Assembly (NCBI GenBank): GCA_038030265.1
Contig: CM075938.1
Span: 9,959,009-10,023,008 of the forward strand
DNA length: 64,000 nt
DNA from: Corythucha ciliata
Lineage: Eukaryota; Arthropoda; Insecta; Hemiptera; Tingidae
Direction: 5' to 3'
Shown one piece after another: positions 36,970 through 48,125 of the stretch. The stretch's first letter is position 1. Each line of letters opens with the position of its first letter. The notes beneath the pieces are model-generated. The model was not told the origin of the DNA. It searched no databases and saw nothing but the letters and a program-made list of their open reading frames with translations. The position numbers were made by a program, and so were the translations under genes.

Positions 36970-37660
36970 GGTTGGGACCACTGCTGTGGTTGAACCTTTG
37001 CTGTGGTTAAACCTCTCCTGTGGTTAGGCCTTTGCTGTGGTTGGAGCTCTCCTGTGGTTGGGTCTTTGCGGTGGTTCGACCGTTGTTGTGGTTGGATCTT
37101 GGTTGTTTTTCGACCTTTGATGTGGTTGGAACTTTGCTATGGTTGTACCTTTGCTGTGGTTAAACCTCTTCTGGGGTTGGGCCTTTGCTGTGGTTTGACC
37201 GTTGCTGTGGTTCGACCGTTGCTATAGTTCGACGATTGTTGTGGCTGGACCTTTGCTGTTTTTTGACCTTTGCTGTGGTGTGACCTTGCTGTAGTTCAAC
37301 GTTTCTTACGGTTGAGCCTTTGCTGTCGTTCGACCTCTGCTGTGATTGGACCTTTGCTTTGTTTGGGATATTTGATGTGGTTCGACCTTTGGTGTGGTTT
37401 GAATATTGCTGTGGTTGGGCCTTCACACTGTTGTTGGAGGTTCTAAATGTGGTTGAACCTGTGCTGCTGTGGTTCCACCATTGCTTTTGTTGGAATTCGC
37501 TGTATTCGAATTTCGAACCTTGGCTGTGATCGCACCCACGCTGTGGCTGAGCCATTGCTGTATTAGGACATTGCCTGTAGTTGGTCCATTACTGTGACTG
37601 GATCTTGGCTGTGTTAGACATTTTGCTGCGTCTGGGCCTTGTTTATGCTCGGGACGTTTA
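36970..37660 (+). repeat. 17-bp minisatellite block A, continuation
   Basis: The same 17-bp unit resumes after the LINE and decays to the right (tgctgtattaggacatt near 37556). Confidence 0.9.
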
Positions 37661-38711
37661 CTTGTTTTTGGAGGTTCTAGCTGTGGTTAATCGAACTTTT
37701 TGTAGTTGTATATCTTTGCTTGGGCAAAGCTCAATGGGGCAAGGTCCCTCTGAATCTCCCGATCATGATTCGTGTCTCAACTATGGTCATCAGAAGGAAA
37801 CAAAAAACAAAAAGATCCTCCAAGTAAGAGGCATGGGTCTGGCGCTGGGGAGAAGCCGTTCAAACATGATAGCCAACCCCTTTTCTCAGACCTCTCAAAA
37901 ATATATCAAAGTCTTCCCATCGTGCCAGAATGTCAGCTTTGTCTGCATGTAAGCCTGGGGGGGGGGTGGCCCCCTGGGGCCTGGGGGGGGGGCACGCCAC
38001 AGCGAAATCGGGTACGGGCAAGTGAGCTCCATACTTACCCCTCGTAGTGCACAACATAAAAAAAGAAAAAGGAAAGAGCTGAAAATGAAATTGAGAAAAC
38101 AGCGTCATTAGTGCGAAAAAGGATTTTCAAAAACAAAGCGGAGTAACTTCCATAAAAAGTTGTTTTTTACGGTTTTTGAAAAAATATATATTCGTCCACG
38201 TAGCTCAAAACTGGGTACAGGAAAATGATTTTTTTTTTTTTTTTTTTCTTTGAATGGGATAGCGGGTACGGTGTGCTAAGGTTAGTTGTTAACTACAGGG
38301 TTTTACGAACAAACAAAACGTGAATTACACACAAAAAAAATAGTGCCGTCATCCTCTTAAAAGAGAGCCACACAAATGGAGGGGCTCCCGGACGATCACG
38401 AACACTTTTTTATAGTCTTCAACTAGATAAAGCGTGAAATAGTTTTTGAAAAGTTAAAGATAGAGCAGACGGGGCTTGCCAGCAGGGGTAACACTTCTGG
38501 ACTGCGCCGTATTTTTTTTAATATATTTTTTAGATTACAGGCAAAATTAATTAATTAATTTAAATTTCAAGATGAAACAAATTATGGGCGCGGTACCAGA
38601 AGTTGCACAGAAGAATAATTTAAGCCATAGCGTGTTTTTTTTTAAGTTTTTTATTTTTTGTTGTGTTTTTTTTTTTTTTTTTTTTGTTAGTTGTTCGGGG
38701 GAAGTGCATAC
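37661..38711 (-). other. mbl intron between minisatellite and zinc-finger exon
   Basis: Contains a non-repetitive block at about 37720-37970 open in two plus frames (one reading EKPFKHDSQPLFSDLSKIYQ) that I cannot identify, a G-rich stretch (37955-37992) and T-runs. The frame continuing past the exon below 38711 is intronic (poly-Lys). Confidence 0.45.
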
Positions 38712-38909
38712 CCTCGGGGCGGCCTTGATTATAGCTTGAAGGTGGAGAGGAGGATGGAAATATCGGCAGGGGTTTCGGGAGCACCGCCCGTTGAGCGCGT
38801 CCATACATACGGTGACTGTGTTGTCCGGCCCAGGGCTCACCGGCTCAGTGGGATGAGCGTAGCGACATTCGAGCCTGGTGCATGAGCCGCGCTGCCACTC
38901 TCGGCACAC
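38712..38909 (-). CDS. mbl: Muscleblind, zinc fingers 3 and 4 exon
   Basis: A 66-codon phase 0 exon (acceptor aatag, donor GTATGC) encoding the second CCCH zinc-finger pair of muscleblind, which binds YGCY-type sites in pre-mRNA. It starts [10 protein letters not shown], completing the RLE/VCRE junction with the exon upstream, and ends [11 protein letters not shown]. Finger 4 is [18 protein letters not shown], the usual CX7CX4CX3H. Finger 3 is [18 protein letters not shown], also CX7CX4CX3H, although finger 3 of the family is normally CX7CX6CX3H, so two residues are missing between the second and third cysteines. All metal ligands are present. The linker [14 protein letters not shown] matches the family. 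Confidence 0.95.
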
Positions 38910-39625
38910 CTATTGGCATTCGGGGTTGTTTTTTTGTTTTTCACGCCCAGCCGCGACGCACAGGCCGCCAGGAAAAAGGCACACACCAGGATAGAGGAAA
39001 GTGTTTTTTTTTTTTTATTTTCTCAATTTTTTTTTTCTTCAAACGACGCACAAACGCATCAGGTGCCAGCGCTTGTGCGTCGTTTTAATTTTGTTTTGTG
39101 ATTTTTATATTTAAAGCAGGGGATTCGGAAGAAAGAACACAGAATTAAGATTAGTGCACAATTAATTAATTACAGTGTATAAGAGGTAGCCCATGCTAGG
39201 TTTCAAGGGGAAAGCAAAGCCAAACGTGATGAAAACCAAAACCAAAAAACATTGTGAAAATAAATAACAAAACCAAAAATAATTTATACACTATGAGGAA
39301 TGAAACCAAAAGAAAATTCGAGGCCAAAATAAGATGATTTCCACATGCTGAAGGGTGTAAAAATAGGGAGGGTGTCAAAAACTGAATGCAATGAAAGTCA
39401 GGGATGTTCAAAGGACTGGGCATTCTCATGAAAGGAAATAAAAAATCTACAAGTACCATGCTACTCGATTACAAAGGATCGAATAACATTGTGCTGATGA
39501 GTGTCGAATGTTTACCCCTCCCCCCTCCCCGCCCTCATCAAGGGAGGTATTTTCCTCCCTGTTTCGCTCAATTTTTTTTTTTTTAAAGAAAAAATAAAGT
39601 TATCAAATTTCAACAACTGACGTAC
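38910..39625 (-). other. mbl: mbl intron (716 bp)
   Basis: Short AT-rich intron with two T-runs. No other feature is seen. Confidence 0.7.
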
Positions 39626-39805
39626 CTCTAGCCTATCGGTGCGAGGGATCTTTTGCTGCGTTACAACAGCCGTCTGTTGAACCATGCTAATCGGTGCCGA
39701 CGGATCGGTCGTCATCGTCAGAGGCATGATGTGACCAGGTGAAAAGTAGGGCGAGAAAGTGCTGCCTACTTGGGGGACGCCCGCGAGGTACGGCGTCGTC
39801 GCTGC
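39626..39805 (-). CDS. mbl: Muscleblind, linker exon between zinc-finger pairs
   Basis: A 60-codon phase 0 exon (acceptor tatag, donor GTACGT). It begins [20 protein letters not shown] and ends [12 protein letters not shown]. The TPYLAG and [10 protein letters not shown] blocks are conserved features of arthropod muscleblind. The RLE end joins VCRE of the next exon. The linker spaces the two RNA-binding modules and is a site of alternative splicing in relatives. Confidence 0.94.
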
Positions 39806-39882
39806 CTATAAAATAAAAAAGTGAGGAACAAATTGAGTGAAAATCTTCCAATCATATTTTTTATTTTATTTATTTTACTTAC

Positions 39883-40056
39883 AACTGCCGCGGGCACTTG
39901 ACCGGGTACTAGGGGCTGCCCTGGCGTGAGTCCCATTTGTTGCATCAGGGCATTTTTCAAAGCTAAGTGATTCCTCCCGTTTATCAGAAGCTGGTCCTTT
40001 AAATGTTGCGGCGGGTGAAAATATTTGCAAGGCGGTTTGTCGCGATTACACCGACC
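39883..40056 (-). CDS. mbl: Muscleblind, exon carrying second half of zinc finger 2
   Basis: A 58-codon phase 0 exon (acceptor ttccag, donor GTAAGT). It begins [19 protein letters not shown], the last two cysteines and histidine of finger 2, followed by [39 protein letters not shown]. This matches the arthropod protein closely. The exon that should precede it (finger 1 and the first Cys of finger 2, ending in ...YDSIK in relatives) was not found between here and 64000, so it probably lies beyond the window behind an intron of at least 24 kb. Confidence 0.95.
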
Positions 40057-40780
40057 CTGGAAAAAAAAAGGAAGAAAAAGAGATGAGCTTTATGTGTCAA
40101 AATGGACAATTTTACAAATTACGAAATATTAGTAAATATAAATAATCGATTATTTGTAAAAATAGGGCAACGCTTACAGGCTGGGCACTGTGAAATTAGC
40201 CCAGAGCCTGACACTTGGCGTGAAACTGACGTATCGCTACTAAGCGTGTCGTCCTCGTCCTCAGAATGACGCTATACTATTCAAATTCTGTTCCTCGATC
40301 CAAGAAGGAGGGCTATTTGGTCCGGAGACCGTATAACAGTCAACCCCCACTCCCCCAACCACATATTCCACCACTGGACACCAGTGTAAAGCGAAGTTCC
40401 ATAGAAATAAAACAAAATACCAGAGTTTTCCCGACATAATGATCAGTAGCTGACCTATTGAATTTCTAGGGCAACCGTTTGAGGCTAGTATTCAGTCACT
40501 TCCGAGGCCTAAATCGCCATTTTTGTAGGTCGGGCCGAACTATCGGCTAAATTGCGAGCTTTTGAGCGTAAACCACCGGGGTATTTAAGGAAAATAGCAA
40601 GATCCTGTGTGGCCAAGTGACCAAGATTTGAATAGTTGCTTTCTTGGACAAGACGCCAGCGTCATGTTTTGGAGGATAAATATTCATTATCTATGGCTCA
40701 TTATGACTTAAAAAGTTAAAAAATCCAGATTATGAAGTTAAATAAACAATTACTGATGGCAAAATGTAGTTGTCAGTAGT
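40057..40780 (-). other. mbl: mbl first visible intron, unique part
   Basis: Non-repetitive sequence with no recognisable exon. Confidence 0.55.
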
Positions 40781-43400
40781 AATTCGGGCAAACATTGAGG
40801 AAACTGGCTAATTCAAGGCTGAAATTGAGAAAAAATCGGTAATTCGCGGATAAAGTGAAAAAAGCGCAAAATCCAGGGTAAAATTAAGGAAAACTGCAAA
40901 TGCGCGAGGTAGAAACGCTAGTTCACACAAAAACTTGAGAAAAAGCGCTTGCTAAATCGTGGAAATTAAGAAACATTGCGGCTAAAATTTGGACAAATTC
41001 GCAACTAAAAAGGGAAAAAAACACAAATTAGCCAATGAAATTGATAAAAGGCTTTGAACTGTGAACAAAAGTGCCAATTCACGGATAAAACGGCGAAAAC
41101 ACCAATTCGCGGCTTCTACAGGCAATTTCGGGGATAAAAGTTAACAAAATCGCCAATCGGCTGCTATAGCAATAGGAAACAGTGTTAATTCATGGAAAGA
41201 AGAAAAAAAAAGGCTAAAATCAAGGCAAAAATAGGGAAAAATCGCTAAATCGCGAATTAAATTTAAAAAATGCAGTAGTTCGCGGCTATAAAATGGAATA
41301 AAACCTTATTTCGCGGATGACATTAAGAAAACTCGCCAATGGGAGGCTAAAATTAGGAAAAACTTCAATTTGCAGCTAAAATGTAGACAAATCACCAATT
41401 AGCGGCTAAAATGTTGACAAATCGCTAGTTCAAGGCTAAAATTGAGAAAAATGGCAAATTCGCTGCATAAATTGAGGAAAATCGCCGTATTAAGTCGCGG
41501 ATTGAAGTGAAAAAAGTGCTAAAATCAAGGCAAAAATGAGAAAAAGCGCAAAACCGAGGAGAATGCAGTCATTCGCGGTTATAAAATGGAGAAAAACTTA
41601 TTTCGCGGGTAAAAATTTAAAATATTCGCCAATCAGCAGCCAAAATGAAGAAAAACTTAAATTCGCAGCTAAAATGTAGACAAATCGCTAGTTCACGGCT
41701 AAAATTGAGAAAAATGGCAAATTCGCTGCATAAATTGGGGAAAATCGCTGTATTAAGTCGCGGATTGAAGTGAAAAAAGTGCTAAAATCAAGGCAAAAAT
41801 GAGAAAGAGCGCTAAACCGAGGAGACTGCAGTCATTCGCGGTTATAAAATGGTGAAAAACTCATTTCGCGGGTAAAAATTTAAAATATTCGCCAATTAGC
41901 AGCTAAAATGAAGAACATCTTAAATTCGCAGCTAAAATGTAGACAAATCGCTAGTTCACGGCTAAAATTGAGAAAAATGGCAAATTCGCTGCATAAATTG
42001 GGGAAAATCGCTGTATTAAGTCGCGGATTGAAGTGAAAAAAGTGCTAAAATCAAGGCAAAAATGAGAAAGAGCGCTAAACCGAGGAGAAAGCAGTAATTC
42101 GTGGTTATAAAATGGTGAAAAAACTCACTTCACGGGTGAAATAAAGACAAATCGCCAATTAGCGGCTGAAATTATGAAAAACTATAATTCGCGGCTAAAA
42201 TGGAGAGAAAAAACTTTGCCAATGAAGTTGAGAAAAAGCCTGCAAGTGTGAGAAAAGTGCTAATTCACGGTTATAAGGGAAAAAACGCCAATTCGCGGCT
42301 TCTATAGGCAACTTCGGGGCTAAAGTTAACAAAATCAACAATGGCCGAGTAGAATTACATATCGCTTGTTCACAGCTAAAATTGAGAAAAATGGTTAATT
42401 CGCATGGCAGAAGCTACTAAATAAAAAAAGTAGAAAGTCGTTATGTAATTCAAGGACAAAAGTAAGAAAAAATCGATAATTCGCTAATTCGTTGGCTGAA
42501 ATTGACAAAAAGCTCTGATTCTAGCTGAAAATTTAGAAATAAAAACGCTAACCCGCGGCTCCTAATTCGCAGATACAAGAAGAAAATGCGCTAAAATCAC
42601 GACAAAATTGAAAAAAAAAACGCTGAATCGCGGATACATTTGTTAAAATTGAGTAAATTCTCAGGTCTAAAATGCGGAGAAAAAAACTTATTTCGCGGGT
42701 GAAATCAAGAAAAATCGTTACTAAGCTGCTGAAATTAGGAAAAATAGTAATATTCACGGATAAAATGGAGAAAAAGCGCGAATTCATGACGGAAATTTTA
42801 AAAAATCGCAAATTCGCTGATAAAATTGATTAAATTAAGTAGTTTCGCGGCTTATGATAAGAAAAATCGATAATCAGCGGCTAAAATGAGGTCAAAATCG
42901 AATTCGCGGCTAAATTGGAGAAAAATCGATTATTCACGAAATAAATTGTACAAAAAGCGTTCATTCCACGGATAAAAAGCGGGAGAAGCTTTAATTAGCG
43001 GCTAAAACTACAAAAATACCAATCCCAGCTTATGAAGGCTTGTTTATTGCTAGAATGGAGAAAAAGCGCCAATTCTCGGATGAAAGTAAAAAAAAAAAAA
43101 ACCAAAAGTTTTGGCTATTAATGAGAAAAAACGCTAATTCTCGTGAAAAATGGAGAAAAAGCGCTAATTTTCAGTCTAAAATTGAAAAAATGGCAAGAAT
43201 CGTGGTGAAAGTGAAAAATATCGCTACTGCACGGCTAAAATTAGGTTAAACACTAATTGGCCGCCAAACTTGAGACAAATCGCTCATTCTCGGCTAAAAT
43301 AGCGTAAATCACTGATTGCCCGCTTATATATTAGACAAATCGCTAATTCCCTACTTAAGTCAAGAAAAAGCCGCAATTTAATGCAAAGTAAAATCCATAT
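40780..43400 (-). repeat. 31-bp minisatellite block 8 (reverse), upstream mbl intron
   Basis: Reverse-oriented units (attcgcggctaaaattgagaaa). A 263-bp higher-order unit is amplified at 41421, 41684 and 41947 with near identity. In the mbl pre-mRNA this array is complementary to the forward blocks 6 and 7 in the downstream intron. Confidence 0.88.
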
Positions 43401-43409
43401 TTTGTTGTT

Positions 43410-44171
43410 TGGTTTGGAGCTTTGATGTGGTTGGACCTTGGCTGTGGTTCGATCGTTGCTGTGGTTGCTGATGGTTTGCTGTGGTTGGAGATTGACTGTG
43501 GTTTGGAGCTTCTCTGTGGTTTGGAGCTTCACTGTGGTTGGACCTTTGCTGTGGATGGACCTTTTCTGTGGTTGGACCTTTTCTGTGGTTGGAGCTTTAC
43601 TGTGGTTTGGACCTTGGCTGTGGTTCGACCTTGGCTGTGGTTGTACCTTGGCTGTGGTTAGACCGTTGCTGTGGTTACAGCGTTGCTGTGGTTGGACCTT
43701 TGCTGTGGTTGTACCTCGGCTGTGGTTCGACCGTTGCTGTGGTTCGACCTTTGCTGTGGTTGGAGATTGACTGTGGTTTGGAGCTTCGCTGTGGTTGGAC
43801 CTTTTGTGGTTGGACCTTTACTGTGGTCAGACCTTTACTGTGGTTGGACCTTTACTGTGGTTGGAGATTGACTGTGGTTTGGAGCTTCGCTGTGGTTGGA
43901 CCTTTGCTGTGGTTGTACCTTGGCTGTGGTTCGACCTTTGCTGTGGTTGGAGATTGACTGTGGTTTGGAGCTTCGCTGTGGTTGGACCTTTGCTGTGGTT
44001 GGACCTTTGCTGTGGTTCGACTGTTGCTGTGGTTGGACCGTTGCTGTGGTTGGACCCTTGCTGTGGTTGGACCTTTGCTGTAGTTGGACCTTTACTGTTG
44101 TCAGACCTTTACTGTGGTTGGACCTTTACTGTGGTTAGGCCCAACCATTACTGTGGTTGGGCCTTCTCTTT
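43410..44171 (+). repeat. 17-bp minisatellite block B
   Basis: tttgctgtggttggacc units with a larger repeated cassette (ggagattgactgtggtttggagcttcgctgtgg) recurring near 43488, 43761, 43863 and 43950. Long LLWLDLCCGWTF frames in all phases are artefacts. Confidence 0.92.
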
Positions 44172-44197
44172 GGTTCTATAACCACAGTTATAGAACC
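44172..44197. other. Perfect 11-bp palindrome at array inversion point
   Basis: ggttctataac, loop caca, gttatagaacc. To its left the 17-bp unit reads gctgtggttgg; to its right (44198-44250) remnants read aaccacaac and cctcaacc, the opposite strand. It marks a fold-back junction. Confidence 0.8.
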
Positions 44198-44249
44198 TTC
44201 AACCACAACTTATGTCTCAACAGTAAAGCTCCAAACCTCAACCAGGGGT

Positions 44250-46790
44250 CCAGTTCAGTGATGAATAAACTTGATTGCGTCTTTTGTTGTCCGGCCATTT
44301 TTTTCGTTTTCTTCGGACTGGGCGACTCCGTGGTGACCTTTTTGTGAGGCTAACCAACCAATATATAATTTTGGTTGTCGTTAAAGACGTTTTCACGGCA
44401 CTGCTCCATTCTCGTTGATGATGTTAAAAATAAATAAATCGAAACAGTAGAGTGAAATTTGAATTTATCACTTTTTTCAGTTCTTATGCGAGCAAGGGGA
44501 GCGACTACAGAGTGATGTCATTCTTTTAAAATAAACTTGCGACAGTACATTTTCACCTTGAAATCAACATTTTCGGAATAACTTCTAAAAATAAGAATTT
44601 CATGTATTTTTAATTTAAGTGATTCATTCTCTCTCTCTCTCTTCCCCCGCCCCTCCCGACACTTATCTGCCCGCATCAAAGTCGACGAACGTCCCCGGGT
44701 ACAATAACAAAAAAAAAAAAAAAAGGCGCCCCACCTTTATTCACCGCGCCGCCGCCCCAGGGCCATTGGGTAGCACAGCGCACTTAAAAACGAAATAAAG
44801 TAGGATGGAAGAAAAAACAAAATGAACCGCTTCTCCCCCTCCCCCATTTTTTCACAATCGTTTGGCCAATGTTTCTCTTGAAATGTGATGAACTCGCGTG
44901 GAGGAAAAAAAAAAAAAAAAATTGCGGAAGTTTTATGCGTCGTAAAAATGTATTATCGTAGAGAGCGGCATTTTTTCTACTACTCTCCCCCACCCACCCA
45001 CTAACGTCAATCCCTAAACCGGGGTATGAAGCGAAAAAAAAAACGGAACATTCATGTTTTTAACGCGGGGAAAAAGGTCTACTAGTCGTTAAATTAAGAG
45101 AAATTGAAAAAAAAAAAAAAAAAAATTTAATGGTACTGGACAAAAAGGTACGTTTAAATGGTGTTAAGGAGTGGTGAGGGGGTGGGCATTTGACGATTGT
45201 GTCGTGCTGATTATTGCCTATATTGTATTGTCATACACATGGGTAGCTGTTAATTGAGTTTCTATTCTTGGAAATCGTAATTGAAACACTCACACTCGGT
45301 TGATTACAAGCGTACGGTTTTAATTTCTGGGTTGATTACAAGCGTACGGTCTAAATTTCGGATCGTCAACAGAGTTGACGATGTCCGTAGCCCCCCCCCC
45401 CCAACCAAACCCCTGAATTTTTTTTACTCTGTTTGAAAACCTCTTAATTTATTCCCTCGACCCTTGATGATGTAAAGGGTCACTACTCTCTCTTTCTCAC
45501 AATTCCTTCAATGCTCATCGTTCCCCCACCAAACCCTTTCATCCTATATGTGTCACTTTTAACATTCCATCAACATGTTAATTATATTCATGGCCGCAGT
45601 ATGGAGAAAAGAGCAACATTTTTAAGTAGCGAACGAGGTGATGTCCAATTATTTTGTTATTGATGGATGGGAAGGGGGAGGAGATGGATTACTGGGGAGG
45701 GTTCATCAGTCATAGTGCAGGGTATTGGATTCAGTTTAAACAACTTTGTTTTTAAAGTTTGTAAAAACAGTTGAGACGAAAATTCTCTTTAATTTCATAC
45801 TTTTTACATAGAAAATTAGGCACCTTCCATGTTTTTCATCTTTAATTTAGCTAATTGTTTTATAAATTGAAAAAGACATAGACGAAGCCTCTCCATCGTT
45901 TTCCTTTTCTACGGGTGAGGGCCGAGTTGAAATTAAGTTTGAACTGCTTTAAAAATTCAAGCACCCGCGAGTGAATTGCAAAGTGTTTTTTTTTTTCTCT
46001 CTCTTTCTTTTAACAGAAGAACCTATGAAGCTGAAGGGTGAGGGGGAGGGAAGTGAGGAAGACTTTTTATTTATGTGAACTCAATAATGAAGAGAAGAAG
46101 GGGGGAGGCTAAAGAGGGAAGCACAAAGGCTCAAAACTGGGGAGGAAAGAAGCACCACTTATCCAACGTTGAAGAGGAGAGGTGGCAGTGTATAAACTTT
46201 TTCTGCCTTTTTTCATTACATAATTGTTCTTCATTTGTGTTGTTTACACCTTCTTCCTCACCACTCACAACCATTAGTTAATTTTAGGGCCCCGTTAAGT
46301 GGGACGGTTGTCTGCCTACACCTTAAGTTAGAAATGAAAGACGATTGATGAACGGTTGACTGTAAATTGACTTGATAAGTGCTGTTGGCTAGAAATGTCA
46401 GAGTCGGATGAGTAAGTTTTGCCTGATAGAGAAGAGAGGTGAAGGAGGACTGTATGAAATATTCAATACTTGCCACTCAACACCCCCTCATAGGAAGAGC
46501 CATCCGAAAGGTCTTTGAGTGCAGCGGCCTTCACAAAGTGTAAACAGCTCTATTGCTTCCGGCCTTAATGATTTTGTAAGCAGGACCGTAACTATAAAAG
46601 GGAAGGAGGGAGTAAAGAGGGCACGCGCCCCCGGCGGCTATTTCACAGTTGTGAAACTTTCCCAGGGCGGCTTTTCACTCTCTCTCTCTCTCTGTTCTCC
46701 ACTACGAGTATGCTTTGAATATGAAGGGGAGACACAGCGGAAATTGATTAGTGAAAGAACGAAATGTTTAGATTTATTCCTCGAAAAAAA
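44250..46790 (-). other. Long unique stretch of presumed mbl intron
   Basis: Low-complexity but non-satellite DNA: CT tract (44630-44645), A-runs, a C-run near 45393 and a 33-bp direct repeat of ggttgattacaagcgtacgg at 45298 and 45331. No exon is recognised on either strand. Confidence 0.5.
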
Positions 46791-47213
46791 TGACTTATAA
46801 TAAAATCCTCAAAATAATTTTTAAAAAGAGCCAAACCAGCGAAATAAGTTGAACGAGACAACCCCAACTGATGAATTTAAACCTAAGAAATCAGCCAAAT
46901 TGGTTATTGAAAGACACCAACACGCAAAGACTCTTTGGAGACACCCCAGACCTCTTTATTTTGAATAAGTAAGAGCCAAAACCCCGGAAATAGATATTAA
47001 TCAGACCGAAATCCACTTCAAAATTTACTATGAAAAGAGCTGAATCCACAAATTTTGGGTCTTAAAAGAGGCAAACCAGCGCCAAAAGTGTTAAAGAATT
47101 GTGAAATCCACCCAACTGGCTTTTAAGCGAGTAAAATCTGCAAAATCCCCGGGCCCAGATTTCAAATATCAAGAAAAGGATAAAAAAAAAGGGAAGCTTT
47201 ACTGGAGTTCAAC
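46790..47213. repeat. Degenerate aaaagagccaaaccagcgaaat repeat
   Basis: Loose units containing aagagccaaa and accagcga words, seen again at about 48150-48520. It ends where the 17-bp array begins. Confidence 0.5.
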
Positions 47214-47556
47214 AGTGTGGTTGGATCTTTGCAGTGGTTGGACCTCTGCTGTGGTTGGACCTTTGCTGTGGTTGGACCTTTGCTGTGGTTGGGACCTTTC
47301 CTGTGGTTGGACCTTTGATGTGGTTGGACCATTGCTCTGGTTGGACGTTTGCTGTGGTTCGACGTTTGCTGCGGTTGCTATGGTCTGCTATGGTTGGACC
47401 TCTGCTATGGTTGGACCTCTTCTGTGGTTGGACCTTTGGTGTGGTTGGACCATTGCTGTGGTTGGACATTTCCTTTGGTTGGACCTTTGCTGTTGTTGGG
47501 ACCTTTTCTGTGGTTGGACCTTTGGTCTGGTTGCACCACTGCTGTTGATTAGGCGC
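47214..47556 (+). repeat. 17-bp minisatellite block C
   Basis: About 20 units of tttgctgtggttggacc. The frames in 47101-47571 on plus and 47209-47469 on minus are artefacts. Confidence 0.92.
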
Positions 47557-48014
47557 GTTTGCTTATTATAAACCACACGTTTCCGTGCAAGAGGCTCCTG
47601 AAACCATTTTCGCGAATTTCGGCTCTTCCTAAAATTAATTTTGTATATCTAGCTCTGTCTAAAAACCCAATTTTGGCTGACTCAACTCTTCAAAATAAAT
47701 AAATAATAAAAAAACAACAACTTTTCGGATTTCGTAGCCTCAAAAAATCTCTGCGTGGGGCTGGTTCGGGCGAACAAATAATTGCGCATTTAATTTAATT
47801 ATTCGAGACGCAAATTTCGCGGATTTGTCTCCTTGGAAACCCAATTTCACGTATTTAATTCTTTCCTGGTTTTGGTTAAATCGTAGAGCCCAAGTTCGTG
47901 GGTTTGACTTTTTCAAAGACCAGATTTCAGGGCTTTAAAGCCAATTTTGGAGGATTTCGCTGTTTTCATAGTCGATTTGGCTACTGCTAAGTCTACTAGG
48001 TGAATCGAAAGCCC
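47557..48014. repeat. Degenerate repeat of aatttcgcggatttg type
   Basis: Poorly conserved units between two oppositely oriented patches of the 17-bp repeat. Confidence 0.45.
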
Positions 48015-48125
48015 AACCGCAGGAAATGTCCAACCACAGGAAATATGAAACCGCAGGAAATGTCCAACCACAGCAATGGTCCAACCACAGGAATGGTCCA
48101 ACCACCGCAAAGGTCCAACCACAGA
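48015..48125 (-). repeat. 17-bp minisatellite block D (reverse)
   Basis: About seven units reading gtccaaccacaggaaat on the plus strand, inverted relative to blocks A-C. Confidence 0.85.

Noticed and set aside
43422..44181. Long LLWLDLCCGW frames
   Set aside because: Same 17-bp satellite artefact, in block B.
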